This document shows positions 17,423-26,736 of a stretch of DNA of 64,000 nucleotides, piece after piece. The position numbers and the translations under genes were made by a program. Every line of letters starts with the position of its first letter. Position 1 is the first letter of the stretch. The stretch is from Planctomycetota bacterium. GTDB taxonomy: Bacteria > Planctomycetota > UBA1135 > UBA2386. The stretch covers positions 1 to 64,000 of the forward strand of contig JAEUHS010000060.1 in the NCBI GenBank assembly GCA_016794035.1, written 5' to 3'. Below the pieces are notes generated by a model that did no database searches, had not been told where the DNA came from, and worked only from the letters and a program-made list of their open reading frames with translations.

Positions 17423-17449
17423 GGCGGCGGGGCTTGGCACCCCGCCGCC
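17423..17449 (-). terminator. Strong hairpin after the cysteine-repeat lipoprotein gene
   Basis: GGCGGCGGGG (17423-17432) pairs perfectly with CCCCGCCGCC (17440-17449) around a seven-base loop. It lies 32 bases past the stop of the minus-strand gene at 17482-17712 and ahead of the sigma factor gene. No T-run follows, but the ten-base-pair GC stem fits a terminator in a genome this GC-rich. Confidence 0.5.
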
Positions 17450-17481
17450 CGGGCGGCTCCGTCCCGAGCCGGTGGCGGGGG

Positions 17482-17712
17482 TCAGTTCTTCTGTGCCGGC
17501 TTGGTGCCGTGCCCGTTGCAGCCGTTCGGCCCGCTGCAACTGTTGGCCTCCTTCTTGTCCTTGCCACCGCAGCCGTTGGGTCCGTTGCAGCCGTTGCGTT
17601 CGGCGGCCGACGAGTCACCGCTGCACGACGTCAGCGTCGTGGTCGCGGTCATCAGGCCGGCGACGGCAGCGCCGAGCAGGAGGGTCGAGAGCTTCTTCGA
17701 GTGCTTCTTCAT
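17482..17712 (-). CDS. Small cysteine-repeat lipoprotein
   Basis: 76 residues. AAGGAAA precedes the ATG at 17712. Residues 1-30 are a basic, hydrophobic signal sequence ending in the lipobox LTSC, so the mature form should start with a lipid-anchored Cys. The remaining 45 residues carry two matching motifs, CNGPNGC and CSGPNGC, separated by a Lys/Glu-rich spacer (GGKDKKEANS), and end NGHGTKPAQKN. Paired Cys motifs with Gly and Asn recall the small metal-binding bufferin/HvfA-type peptides (inference; I see no DUF692-type modifying enzyme in the window). A DoxX gene, a frequent partner of such peptides, begins 175 bases away on the other strand. Confidence 0.8.
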   Translation of the reverse strand: MKKHSKKLSTLLLGAAVAGLMTATTTLTSCSGDSSAAERNGCNGPNGCGGKDKKEANSCSGPNGCNGHGTKPAQKN

Positions 17713-17887
17713 GTTCGTTTCCTTGCGGCGCAGCCGCGTGGTTGGATCGGAGACGACCCAGCGGCCACACGCCACTCGCCGTCTGCGCGATTGGATGCGA
17801 CGCGTCACCATCAGGTTTCGGGGCGACTCACGCGTCGTCCGGTCGCCGGCGTCGAAACCGCAACGCGCACCGGGCATCCCATGGGCC

Positions 17888-18385
17888 ATGAAGCCCACCG
17901 CGTCGAAGTCCTTCTACGACCGCGTCGCGATCGCCGCGTTCGATCGCCTGCGAGATCCGTCACTGTTGTTCGTGCGCGTGCTCTGGGGCTGGATGTTCTT
18001 CCAGACCGGCTACGGCAAGCTCGGCGATCTCACCGGCACGACCGAGTTCTTCGCCAGCCTCGGCCTGCCGGTGCCGTTCGTCAACGCGGTCTTCGTCGGC
18101 GCGCTCGAGTGCGGCGGCGGACTGCTGTTGCTCGGCGGTCTGGCGAGTCGTCCGATCGCGTTGCTGCTGCTCGGCAACATGGTCGTGGCCTACCTGACCG
18201 CGCACCGCGACGCCTTCGGCAGCGTGCGCTCGTTCGTCGGGGCCGAACCGTACCCGTTCCTGCTCGCGGCGCTGCTGGTGCTGGCCTTCGGTCCCGGTCG
18301 CTGGTCGATCGACGCCCTGCTGCGCCGGCCCGCCGGGCACGAGGACATCGCGGTCGCAGTCGCCGGCTCGAGGCCGCAGGCCTGA
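17888..18385 (+). CDS. DoxX-family membrane protein
   Basis: 165 residues with four hydrophobic segments. SLLFVRVLWGWMFFQTGYGKL opens the DoxX domain, followed by FFASLGLPVPFVNAVFVGALECGGGLLLLGGL, which is the family signature, and two further membrane helices. The last 20 residues are hydrophilic. DoxX proteins act in the membrane with thiosulfate- or quinone-linked oxidoreductases, or as partners of small metallophore systems. The divergent gene encodes a Cys-repeat lipoprotein. It is 21 bases ahead of the glycogen-debranching-type gene but unrelated in function to it, so whether the operon starts here or at 18407 is unclear. Confidence 0.9.
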   Translation: MKPTASKSFYDRVAIAAFDRLRDPSLLFVRVLWGWMFFQTGYGKLGDLTGTTEFFASLGLPVPFVNAVFVGALECGGGLLLLGGLASRPIALLLLGNMVVAYLTAHRDAFGSVRSFVGAEPYPFLLAALLVLAFGPGRWSIDALLRRPAGHEDIAVAVAGSRPQA

Positions 18386-18406
18386 TTCGCGAGCGAGGAC
18401 GCCCGC

Positions 18407-20422
18407 ATGAACGCCATGCCAGAGGACCGCGAGTGGCTGGAAGCCGACGGGCTCGGTGGCTTCGCCATGGGCAGCACGCAGCTCGTGCGCCGTCGCCGCT
18501 ACCACGCGCTGCTCTGCACGGCGACGACGCCACCGACCGGCAGGATGGTCCTGGTCGCCGGCCAGGACGTCGAATTGCGCGCCGAAACGCAGACCTGGCC
18601 GCTGAGCGCGCAGATGTACACACCTGGCGTCGTACACCCCCGCGGCGACCGCCTCGTCGCGAGCTTCCGGGCCGGACCCTGGCCGACCTGGGAGTTCGCG
18701 CTCGGCAATGGCCGGCGCGTGCGCCACGAGCTGTTCGTGCCGCGCGGCCACGCGGCGGTCGTGCAGCGCTGGACCCTGGTCGGCGATGCGGCGACGCGGA
18801 ACGGCCCGGGCGCCCCGGGACTCGAACTGGTCGTGCGGCCGTTCCTGGCCGGACGCGACTACCACGCGCTGCGCAGCGAGCACGACGGAATGCACGTCGA
18901 ACTCGTACCGGCGACCGAGACGGTCGGTTGGCGACTGTCCGGCGCTGCACCGGCCGCCGGGGCGGACACCGTTCCCGACGTCTTCGCGCGCGGCAACGGC
19001 GCCTACCGCCACCATCCGACCTGGTACCGCAACTTCCTGCATCGCGAGGAGACTGCGCGAGGCTACTCGGATCGCGAGGACCTGCTGGCCCCTGGCACGT
19101 TCCACTTCGACCTGACGCGCGGTCCGGCCGTGCTGGCGATGGCGGCCAGCGACCTGCCCCCGCTGCTGCGCGCCGACGCCGTCGGCGAGGCGGTCGCGAC
19201 GATGGCCGAACGGGAACGTGCGCGTCGTCACGCGCTGGCGTCGCCGCTGCACCGCGCCGCCGAGGCGTACGTCGTCGCCCGCGGCAACGGCCGCACGCTG
19301 GTCGCCGGCTATCCGTGGTTCACCGACTGGGGCCGCGACACTTTCGTGTCGCTGCGCGGCATCTGCCTGGCGACCGGCGATCGTGCTGCCGCCCGCGAGA
19401 TCCTGCTCGAGTGGGCCCGGCACGTCTCGTCGGGCATGATCCCGAATCGCTTCCCCGACCAGGGTGAGGTCGAGTACCACACCGCCGATGCGGCACTCTG
19501 GTTCGTCGTCGCGGCCAACGCCTACCTGGGCGGCGAGGCCGTCGCCGCCGCCGACGCGGAGCAACTCCGCAGGACGATCCTGGCGATCGTCGAGGGCTAC
19601 GCTGCCGGCACGCGCCACGGCATCGGCATGGATCCGGTCGACGGCCTGCTGCGTGCCGGCGAGCCGGGTCGACAGCTGACCTGGATGGACGCGATCGTCG
19701 ACGGGCGGGTGGTCACGCCGCGCTCCGGCAAGCCGGTCGAACTGCAGGCGCTGTGGGGCAACGCCCTCGCGATCGCCGCCGGGCTCGACGCGCGCTGGCA
19801 GACGCCGGCCCAGCGCGCGCGCTGGTCGTTCGCCGAGCGGTTCTGGAGCCCGGGCACCGGCCACCTGCACGACGTCGTCGACGTCGACCATGTGCCGGGC
19901 GCGCTCGACAGCCGCCTGCGGTGCAACCAGATCCTCGCGATCGGCGGCCTGCCGCTGCCGATGCTGGTCGGCGACCGCGCCCGCGCCGTCGTCGAGTGCG
20001 TCGAACGCGAGCTGTACACGCCGATGGGCCTGCGCACGCTCGCCCGCGGCGAACCGGGCTACGTCGGCAGCTACGCCGGTGATCCGGCGGCACGCGACCT
20101 CGCGTACCACAACGGCACCGTGTGGCCCTGGCTGCTCGGTCCGTTCGTCGAGGCGTGGCTGCGGGTGCACGGCACGTCGCCGTTGCGCAAGGCCGAAGCA
20201 CACCGCCGGTTCGTGCAGCCGCTGCTGCGCCACCTCGATGTCGCGGGCATCGGCCACGTCAGCGAGATCGCCGACGGCACCACGCCACACACGCCGCGCG
20301 GTTGCCCGTTCCAGGCCTGGTCCCTCGGCGAACTGCTGCGGCTCGAGCTGCAGGTGCTCGCCGACCGCAGCCGCGAACCCACCCCCCCCACCGAGCGCCT
20401 GCCACGCCCGGCCGCCAACTGA
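18407..20422 (+). CDS. Glycogen-debranching-type enzyme (amylo-alpha-1,6-glucosidase family, GH133)
   Basis: 671 residues. The N-terminal domain (about 5-270) is of GDE_N type: WLEADGLGGFAMGSTQLVRRRRYHALL is its classic opening. The C-terminal domain (about 285-650) is the (alpha/alpha)6 barrel of GDE_C: GYPWFTDWGRDTFVSLRGICLATGD, then SGMIPNRFPDQGEVEYHTADAALWFV, and near the end HNGTVWPWLLGPFVEAWLR. It should remove alpha-1,6-linked glucose from glycogen-type polymers in the cytoplasm. No signal peptide. GAGGA precedes the ATG. The 12-base gap to the next gene, another glucosidase, shows they are co-expressed. Confidence 0.93.
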   Translation: MNAMPEDREWLEADGLGGFAMGSTQLVRRRRYHALLCTATTPPTGRMVLVAGQDVELRAETQTWPLSAQMYTPGVVHPRGDRLVASFRAGPWPTWEFALGNGRRVRHELFVPRGHAAVVQRWTLVGDAATRNGPGAPGLELVVRPFLAGRDYHALRSEHDGMHVELVPATETVGWRLSGAAPAAGADTVPDVFARGNGAYRHHPTWYRNFLHREETARGYSDREDLLAPGTFHFDLTRGPAVLAMAASDLPPLLRADAVGEAVATMAERERARRHALASPLHRAAEAYVVARGNGRTLVAGYPWFTDWGRDTFVSLRGICLATGDRAAAREILLEWARHVSSGMIPNRFPDQGEVEYHTADAALWFVVAANAYLGGEAVAAADAEQLRRTILAIVEGYAAGTRHGIGMDPVDGLLRAGEPGRQLTWMDAIVDGRVVTPRSGKPVELQALWGNALAIAAGLDARWQTPAQRARWSFAERFWSPGTGHLHDVVDVDHVPGALDSRLRCNQILAIGGLPLPMLVGDRARAVVECVERELYTPMGLRTLARGEPGYVGSYAGDPAARDLAYHNGTVWPWLLGPFVEAWLRVHGTSPLRKAEAHRRFVQPLLRHLDVAGIGHVSEIADGTTPHTPRGCPFQAWSLGELLRLELQVLADRSREPTPPTERLPRPAAN

Positions 20423-20434
20423 CCAGAGGATCCG

Positions 20435-23227
20435 ATGTCACGACCGATCGAGAACGCCGAGGTGCACCGTCTCCAGCAGGACCAGCGCCGCGAACAGAAC
20501 TGGAAACGCTGGGGGCCCTACCTGTCGGAACGGCAATGGGGCACCGTGCGCGAGGACTACTCCGCCAGCGGCGATTGCTGGAGCTACCTGCCGCACGACC
20601 ACGCGCGCAGCCGCGCCTATCGGTGGGGCGAGGACGGCCTGCTCGGCATCACCGACCGCGAGTGCCGATTGTGCTTCGGACTCGCGCTGTGGAACGGCAA
20701 CGACCCGATCCTCAAGGAGCGGCTGTTCGGCCTGACCGGTCCGGAGGGCAACCACGGCGAGGACTGCAAGGAGAACTACTTCTACCTCGACGCGACACCG
20801 ACGCACTCGTACCTGCGCGGCCTGTACCAGTACCCGCAGGCGGCGTATCCGTATGCGCAGCTCGTGCACGGCAACCGCGCGCGCGGCCTGCACGAACGCG
20901 AGCTCGAACTCGCCGACACCGGCGTGCTGGCGGACGGCCGCTACTTCGACGTGGCGGTCGAATACGCGAAGGCCTCGCCCGACGACGTGCTCGTGCGCAT
21001 CACGATCCACAACCGCGGCCCCGACGCGGCGAACCTGCACGTGCTGCCACAGCTCTGGTTCCGCAACACCTGGTCGTGGGGCCGCAGCGGCGAAGGCTAC
21101 TGGTCGAAGCCGAGTCTTCGCGTCGAGGGTGCGGACGTGCTCGCCGAGCACGAGACGCTGGGACGCTTCGTCTGGTCCGCCGCCACTCACGGCGGGCAGG
21201 CGCCGGAACTGATGTTCACCGAGAACGAGAGCAACGTGGCCCGCCTGTGGGGCGCCGAGAACCCGCAGCCGTACGTCAAGGACGCGTTCCACCGGCGCGT
21301 CGTCGACGGCGAGACGGGCGCCGTCAACCCGGCACGCACCGGCACCAAGGTGGCGGCGTGGTATCGACTGGCCCTCGCGGCCGGTGCCGTCACCACGATC
21401 GAGTTGCGGTTGCGGCCTCACGGTGAGGCGGGCGCGGCGGCCTTCGGACCCGAATTCGACCGCGTGTTCGCCCAGCGCCTCGCCGAGGCCGACGCGTTCC
21501 ATCACGCTCTGGCGCCGGCGGGACTGAGTGACGCCGAGCGCAGTGTGCACCGCCAGGCCAACGCGGGCCTGCTGTGGAGCAAGCAATTCTATCACTTCGA
21601 CGTCGCCGCCTGGCTCGAAGGCGATCCGGCGCAGCCGCCGCCGCCGGCCGAACGTCGGCGCGACCGCAACCACGAGTGGACCCACCTCTACAACCGCGAC
21701 GTCGTCTCGATGCCGGACAAGTGGGAGTACCCCTGGTACGCGGCATGGGACCTCGCCTTCCACATGCTGCCGTTCGCGCGGCTGGATCCGCAGTTCGCCA
21801 AGGACCAGCTGCTGCTGATGCTGCGCGAGTGGTACATGCACCCGAACGGCCAGCTCCCCGCCTACGAGTTCGCGTTCGGCGACGTCAATCCGCCGGTGCA
21901 CGCCTGGGCCTGCTGGCGGGTCTACAAGATGACCGGCAAGCGCGGCAGCCGCGACCGCGTCTTCCTCGGCAAGGCGTTCCAGAAGCTGCTGATCAACTTC
22001 ACCTGGTGGGTCAACCGCAAGGACGAGCACGGCAAGCACCTGTTCGCCGGCGGCTTCCTCGGGCTCGACAACATCGGCGTGTTCGACCGCAGCCGGCCGC
22101 TGCCGACCGGCGGCCACCTCGAACAGGCCGACGGCACCGCGTGGATGGCGTTCTACTGCGCGACCATGCTGTCGATGGCGCTGGAACTCGCCAGCGAGGA
22201 CCCGACCTACGAGGACGTGGCGTCGAAGTTCTTCGAGCACTTCGTCGCGATCACGGCGGCGATGAACACGCTCGGCGGCACCGGCCTCTGGGACGAAGGC
22301 GACGGCTTCTACTACGACCAGATCCACCTCGGCACCTCGTCGCAGCGGCTGAAGGTGCGATCGATGGTCGGCCTGATCCCGCTGTTCGCGTGCGAGATCC
22401 TCGAGCAGGACCTCGTCGAACGTCTGCCCGGCTTCCACAAGCGCATGCAGTGGTTCCTCGAGCACCGGCCGCACCTCGCGCGCCACGTCACGCTCGGCAA
22501 CGGCGACCACGATGGGCACGGCCACCTGCTGCTGGCCATCCCGTCGCAGGACCGGCTCGTGCGGGTGCTGCGCTATCTGCTCGACGAGACCGAGTTCCTG
22601 TCGCCGTACGGGGTGCGCTCGTTGTCTGCGGTGCACAGGGATCAGCCGTTCGTGATCACGGTCGAGGGCCAGGAGCACCGCGTCGACTACGAGCCGGGCG
22701 AAGGCAACACGCGGCTGTTCGGCGGCAACAGCAACTGGCGCGGACCGATCTGGTTCCCGGTCAACTACCTGCTCGTCGAGGCGCTCGAGCGCTACCACCA
22801 CTTCTTCGGTGACGACCTGAAGGTCGAGTGTCCGACCGGGTCCGGCCAGTGGTTGACGTTGCAGCAGGTCGCCGACGAACTGAATCGACGGCTCGTCGCG
22901 CTGTTCCTGCCCGACGCACAGGGACGCCGACCGTGCCACGGTGGCGACACGAGTTTCACCACCGCCGCGCATCGGCGGGACCTCGTGCTGTTCCACGAGT
23001 ACTTCGACGGCGACACCGGCCGCGGCTGCGGTGCCAGCCACCAGACCGGCTGGACGGCGCTGGTCGCGCGCTGCCTCGAGAACCGGGCTCGCAGCCGCGA
23101 TCACGACGGCCGCGACCACGTGCACGCCGACGACCACCACCAGGTGCCGGTGCCGCGCGCAGCCCCCGCGACCGTGGCCGTTGGTGCCGGCCCGCGCCGA
23201 CCACGAGCGAACGGCCGGCGGGCATGA
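20435..23227 (+). CDS. GH63-type glucosidase (MGH1-like), with a His/Asp-rich tail
   Basis: 930 residues; AGAGGA precedes the ATG. The first 400 residues form a beta-rich domain with [29 protein letters not shown]. The (alpha/alpha)6 barrel spans about 430-885 and is rich in the conserved aromatic and acidic phrases [48 protein letters not shown] and [17 protein letters not shown]. This matches the large bacterial GH63 'glucosidase' group of about 900 residues. The last 45 residues are odd: [13 protein letters not shown] and then a basic Pro/Arg stretch, unlike the family. The TGA overlaps the ATG of the aquaporin gene (ATGA). The likely substrate is a small alpha-glucoside; which one cannot be said. 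Confidence 0.9.
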   Translation: MSRPIENAEVHRLQQDQRREQNWKRWGPYLSERQWGTVREDYSASGDCWSYLPHDHARSRAYRWGEDGLLGITDRECRLCFGLALWNGNDPILKERLFGLTGPEGNHGEDCKENYFYLDATPTHSYLRGLYQYPQAAYPYAQLVHGNRARGLHERELELADTGVLADGRYFDVAVEYAKASPDDVLVRITIHNRGPDAANLHVLPQLWFRNTWSWGRSGEGYWSKPSLRVEGADVLAEHETLGRFVWSAATHGGQAPELMFTENESNVARLWGAENPQPYVKDAFHRRVVDGETGAVNPARTGTKVAAWYRLALAAGAVTTIELRLRPHGEAGAAAFGPEFDRVFAQRLAEADAFHHALAPAGLSDAERSVHRQANAGLLWSKQFYHFDVAAWLEGDPAQPPPPAERRRDRNHEWTHLYNRDVVSMPDKWEYPWYAAWDLAFHMLPFARLDPQFAKDQLLLMLREWYMHPNGQLPAYEFAFGDVNPPVHAWACWRVYKMTGKRGSRDRVFLGKAFQKLLINFTWWVNRKDEHGKHLFAGGFLGLDNIGVFDRSRPLPTGGHLEQADGTAWMAFYCATMLSMALELASEDPTYEDVASKFFEHFVAITAAMNTLGGTGLWDEGDGFYYDQIHLGTSSQRLKVRSMVGLIPLFACEILEQDLVERLPGFHKRMQWFLEHRPHLARHVTLGNGDHDGHGHLLLAIPSQDRLVRVLRYLLDETEFLSPYGVRSLSAVHRDQPFVITVEGQEHRVDYEPGEGNTRLFGGNSNWRGPIWFPVNYLLVEALERYHHFFGDDLKVECPTGSGQWLTLQQVADELNRRLVALFLPDAQGRRPCHGGDTSFTTAAHRRDLVLFHEYFDGDTGRGCGASHQTGWTALVARCLENRARSRDHDGRDHVHADDHHQVPVPRAAPATVAVGAGPRRPRANGRRA

Positions 23228-24030
23228 CGGCCTCGACGGTGCACCGGCGTTCCGTCCCGCCCGTCTGGCTCCGCATGGCGGCGCTGGACGGGCTGCTGCT
23301 CGGCCTGTTCATGGTCGCCGCAGCGACGTTCGGCACCTGGCTCGAGGGTCCCCAGTCGACGTGGCGCCACGCGCTGCCCGACCCGTTCGTGCGCCGCGCG
23401 ATCATGGGCCTGCTGATGGGCGGCACGGCCGTGCTGCTGATCTACTCACCGCTCGGGCAGCGCAGCGGTGCGCACCTCAATCCGGCGACGACGCTGACGT
23501 TCCTGCGCCTGGGACGCGTCGGACCGCGCGTCGCGGCCGGCTACGTGCTGGCCCAGTTCCTCGGCGGAACGCTCGGCCTGTGGGTGGCCGGCGCCTGGCT
23601 GCAGCCGACGATCGCCGCTCCCGAAGTGCACTACGTCGCCACGCTGCCGGGCCCGTGGGGCCTGGTGCCGGCGTTCGGCGCCGAGGTCGGCATGACGTTC
23701 CTGCTGATGCTGGCCGTGCTGCACCTGAGCCAGAGTCGACGATGGAACCGCCATACGGGCCTGGCCGCGGGCGCGCTCGTCGCGCTCTACATCACCTTCG
23801 AGGCGCCGGTCTCGGGCATGAGCCTGAACCCTGCGCGCAGCTTCGCCAGCGCGCTGCTGGCGCGGGACTTCACGGCGCTGTGGTTGTACCTGACGGCACC
23901 GGTGCTCGGCATGGGCATCGCCGCCGAGATGTTCGTACGCCGCCGCGGGTTGCACGCGGTGCTGTGCGCCAAACTGCATCACGACAACCGGCACGCCTGC
24001 ATCTTCCGCTGCAACTGGGGCGCGCACTGA
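23224..24030 (+). CDS. Aquaporin / glycerol-facilitator family channel
   Basis: 268 residues with six membrane spans and two NPA boxes, [10 protein letters not shown] (near residue 86) and [11 protein letters not shown] (near residue 204), the signature of MIP channels. The loop lengths are normal. The start is the ATG overlapping the stop of the GH63-type gene by four bases. It would pass water or small solutes through the inner membrane. Its place among sugar-hydrolase and polyol-oxidoreductase genes suggests osmotic or solute balance during compatible-solute turnover (inference). The tail after the last span ([17 protein letters not shown]) is His/Cys-rich. Confidence 0.93.
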   Translation: MTASTVHRRSVPPVWLRMAALDGLLLGLFMVAAATFGTWLEGPQSTWRHALPDPFVRRAIMGLLMGGTAVLLIYSPLGQRSGAHLNPATTLTFLRLGRVGPRVAAGYVLAQFLGGTLGLWVAGAWLQPTIAAPEVHYVATLPGPWGLVPAFGAEVGMTFLLMLAVLHLSQSRRWNRHTGLAAGALVALYITFEAPVSGMSLNPARSFASALLARDFTALWLYLTAPVLGMGIAAEMFVRRRGLHAVLCAKLHHDNRHACIFRCNWGAH

Positions 24031-24086
24031 AACGGCCGCACGAGCCAGGCATCCAAGGGCCACTCCTTCCTCGGAACGGCGGCCTC

Positions 24087-25661
24087 ATGCAACACTACGA
24101 CGTCATCCTCATCGGCACCGGCGCCGGCGGCGGCACCCTGCTGCACAAGCTCGCCCCGTCCGGCAAGCGCATCCTGGTGCTCGAACGCGGCGACCATCTG
24201 CCACGCGAGAAGCAGAACTGGGATCCGGCCAGCGTGTTCCTCGACAACCGCTACAAGGCGAACGACGAGTGGCTCGACCGTGACGGCCAGCCGTTCCACC
24301 CGGGCACGCACTACTGTGTCGGTGGCAACACCAAGGTCTACGGCGCGGCGCTGCTGCGTTTCCGCGAACGTGACTTCCAGCGGCAGCCGCACTTCGGCGG
24401 AGTCTCGCCCGAATGGCCGGTGCAGTACGACGAGTTCGAGCCGTACTACACCGCCGCCGAGTGGCTCTACCAGGTGCGCGGCGAACGCGGTGTCGATCCG
24501 ACCGAGCCGTGGGCGAGCAAGCCCTACGCGTTCCCACGGGTCGAGCACGAGCCGCGCATCCAGCAACTGCACGACGACTGCGAGCGCCTGGGGCTCAGGC
24601 CGTTCCACGTGCCGCTCGGCATCCAGCTCGACGACAAGCGCCGGCACCAGAGTCCGTGCATCCGCTGCGCGACCTGTGACGGCTTCCCGTGCCTGGTGCA
24701 CGCGAAGTCCGACGCCGAGACCCTGTGCGTGCTGCCGGCGCTGCAGCGGCCCAACGTCACGCTGCTGACCGGCGCCAAGGTCGAGCGGCTGCGCACCAAC
24801 GCGCGCGGCACCGCGGTGACCTCGGTGGTCGTCGAGCGCGCCGGCCAGCAGGAGGAGTACGCCGCCGACCTCGTCGTCGTCGCCTGTGGCGCCGTCAACT
24901 CGGCGGCACTGCTGCTGCGTTCGGCCAACGAACGGCACAGCAAGGGTCTCGGCAACAGCTCGGGCGTGGTCGGTCGGCACTACATGTGCCACAACAACTC
25001 GGTGCTGCTGGTGATCTCACGCCATCCGAACCCGACGGTGTTCCAGAAGACGATCGCGCTGAACGACTTCTACTTCGGCGCGCCGGACGCCGAGTTGCCG
25101 CTGGGCCACATCTCGATGGTCGGCAAGTCGGACAAGGTGGTGCTGAAGGCCGGCGCGCCGAAGTTCGCCCCGGGTTTCGTGCTCGACCGCATGGCGAAGC
25201 ATGCGATCGACTTCTGGCTGACCAGCGAGGATCTGCCGGATCCCGACAACCGCGTGCGGCTCGACGGCAACGGCCGCATCGTGCTCGACTACCGGCCCAA
25301 CAACCTGGAGGCGCACCAGCGCCTGCAGCGGCAGCTCAAGTCGATGCTGGGCAGGATCGGCTGCGAAGACCACTCGTGGTTCGAGCACAACCTCTATCTC
25401 GGCAAGAAGATCCCGCTCGCCGGCGTCGCGCACCAGTGCGGCACGGTGCGGTTCGGCACCGATCCTTCGACGTCGGCGCTCGACGTGAACTGCAAGTCCC
25501 ACGACCTCGACAATCTCTACGTCGTCGACGGCTCGTTCTTCGTCTCCAGCAGCGCCGTGAACCCGGCCTTGACGATCATGGCGAACGCGCTGCGGGTCGG
25601 CGACCACTTGCTGCAACGGCTCGGCGCGAGCGCCACCGCGACGGTCGGAGCGACGCCGTGA
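24087..25661 (+). CDS. GMC-family oxidoreductase
   Basis: 524 residues. The N-terminus has the FAD dinucleotide fold (DVILIGTGAGGGTLLHKLA). HYCVGGNTKVYGAALLRFRERDF is the GMC phrase for flavin contact. The C-terminus has the catalytic-site block, with CGTVRFGTDPSTSALDVN and LYVVDGSFFVSSSAVNPALTIMANAL. The protein oxidises an alcohol or sugar, passing electrons to oxygen or a membrane carrier. No signal peptide is visible. A run of Cys (SPCIRCATCDGFPC, about residues 190-203) is unusual and may hold a metal or Fe-S site. The stop overlaps the next start as GTGA. Substrate unknown. Confidence 0.92.
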   Translation: MQHYDVILIGTGAGGGTLLHKLAPSGKRILVLERGDHLPREKQNWDPASVFLDNRYKANDEWLDRDGQPFHPGTHYCVGGNTKVYGAALLRFRERDFQRQPHFGGVSPEWPVQYDEFEPYYTAAEWLYQVRGERGVDPTEPWASKPYAFPRVEHEPRIQQLHDDCERLGLRPFHVPLGIQLDDKRRHQSPCIRCATCDGFPCLVHAKSDAETLCVLPALQRPNVTLLTGAKVERLRTNARGTAVTSVVVERAGQQEEYAADLVVVACGAVNSAALLLRSANERHSKGLGNSSGVVGRHYMCHNNSVLLVISRHPNPTVFQKTIALNDFYFGAPDAELPLGHISMVGKSDKVVLKAGAPKFAPGFVLDRMAKHAIDFWLTSEDLPDPDNRVRLDGNGRIVLDYRPNNLEAHQRLQRQLKSMLGRIGCEDHSWFEHNLYLGKKIPLAGVAHQCGTVRFGTDPSTSALDVNCKSHDLDNLYVVDGSFFVSSSAVNPALTIMANALRVGDHLLQRLGASATATVGATP

Positions 25662-26707
25662 CGCGCGCCGCCCGGGCGTCCGCCCGGTCTTCACTGCTGT
25701 TCCTGCTGGCGCTGCCGATCGCCGCGCAGCACGGCAGCGAAGCAGACCGCCCGATCGTGCTCTCGGTCGGCGTCACGGTGCGCGACCTCGAGGCATCGGT
25801 GCGCTTCTACACCGAGGTGCTGCAGTTCCGCGTCGTCGAGCGCAGCGAACACGACGGCGCCGCCGAGGAACGTCTGCAGGGGCTGTTCGGGCTGCACACC
25901 GAGGTGGCGCGCCTGCAGCTCGGCGACGAGCAGCTGGTGCTGACCGAGTACCTGACACCGCGCGGCCGTTCGCTGCCCGAGGACTCGCGCAGCAACGACC
26001 ACTGGTTCCAACACGTCGCGATCATCGTGCGGGACATGGACGCCGCCTACGCCGAGCTGCGCCGGCACCGGGTGCGCCATGCCTCGCCGCGGCCGCAGAC
26101 GCTGCCCGAGTGGAACGTCGGTGCCGCCGGCATCCGCGCGTTCTACTTCCAGGACCCGGATGGCCATGCGCTCGAGGTGCTGCAGTTCCCGGTCGGCAAG
26201 GGGGACGCGAAGTGGCACCGGCCCGGCGAGAACCTGTTCCTCGGCATCGACCACACCGCGATCGTCGTCGCCGACACCGCGGCGAGCCTGCGCTTCTGGC
26301 GCGACGAACTCGGCCTCGAGGTCGTCGGCCACAGCGACAACCATGGCGAGGAGCAGGAGCGGTTGAACAACGTGTATGGAGCCCGGCTCGCCATCACGAC
26401 CCTGCGTGGCGCCAGCGGCCCGGGCGTCGAGTTGCTCGAGTACGTGACGCCGCGCGGTGGGCGCAACATGCCGGCCGACACCGTCGCCAGCGATCTGTGG
26501 CACTGGGTGGTCACGGTGCAGGGCGACCACCTGCGCGAGCACGCAGCGGATCTCGTCCGCGGTGGGACGCTGGTCTCGGCGCCGGCGGCGCCGACCGACC
26601 CGGCCAGGCTGCCTCTGCTGGTTCGCGATCCCGACGGCCACCGTGCCATGCTGGTCGACGGTCGGACCCCGGCGCCGGCGGCATCCGCGCCGCGCGAGCC
26701 CCGGTAA
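25658..26707 (+). CDS. Exported protein with two VOC (glyoxalase-fold) domains
   Basis: 349 residues, starting at a GTG that overlaps the stop of the GMC gene. The first 25 residues look like a signal peptide ending PIAAQ. The two VOC domains (about 35-175 and 190-335) share openings: LSVGVTVRDLEASVRFYTEVLQF and GIDHTAIVVADTAASLRFWRDELGL. Metal-type residues (His and Glu) occur in WFQHVAIIVRD, HALEVLQF and GVELLEYV. The family includes glyoxalases, dioxygenases and epimerases, and the actual reaction cannot be given. A predicted exported VOC protein in a cytoplasmic sugar operon is unusual. Confidence 0.85.
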   Translation: MTRAARASARSSLLFLLALPIAAQHGSEADRPIVLSVGVTVRDLEASVRFYTEVLQFRVVERSEHDGAAEERLQGLFGLHTEVARLQLGDEQLVLTEYLTPRGRSLPEDSRSNDHWFQHVAIIVRDMDAAYAELRRHRVRHASPRPQTLPEWNVGAAGIRAFYFQDPDGHALEVLQFPVGKGDAKWHRPGENLFLGIDHTAIVVADTAASLRFWRDELGLEVVGHSDNHGEEQERLNNVYGARLAITTLRGASGPGVELLEYVTPRGGRNMPADTVASDLWHWVVTVQGDHLREHAADLVRGGTLVSAPAAPTDPARLPLLVRDPDGHRAMLVDGRTPAPAASAPREPR

Positions 26708-26736
26708 CCGACGCGCGTGCCGTGCATCCAATCGGC

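Noticed and set aside
17482..17712. Calling the Cys-repeat lipoprotein a bufferin (BufA/HvfA)
   Set aside because: The motif (CxGPNGC) differs from the known EGKCG-type or DUF2282 patterns, and no DUF692 or DUF2063 gene is in the window.
17960..20290. Long minus-strand frame opposite DoxX and the debranching-type gene
   Set aside because: The plus-strand genes have clear conserved motifs; this frame's product is Arg/Gln/His-rich without motifs.
20438..23140. 900-codon minus-strand frame opposite the GH63-type gene
   Set aside because: Exactly antisense to a recognised glycosidase; the composition (Val, Gln, Arg, His) is a codon mirror.
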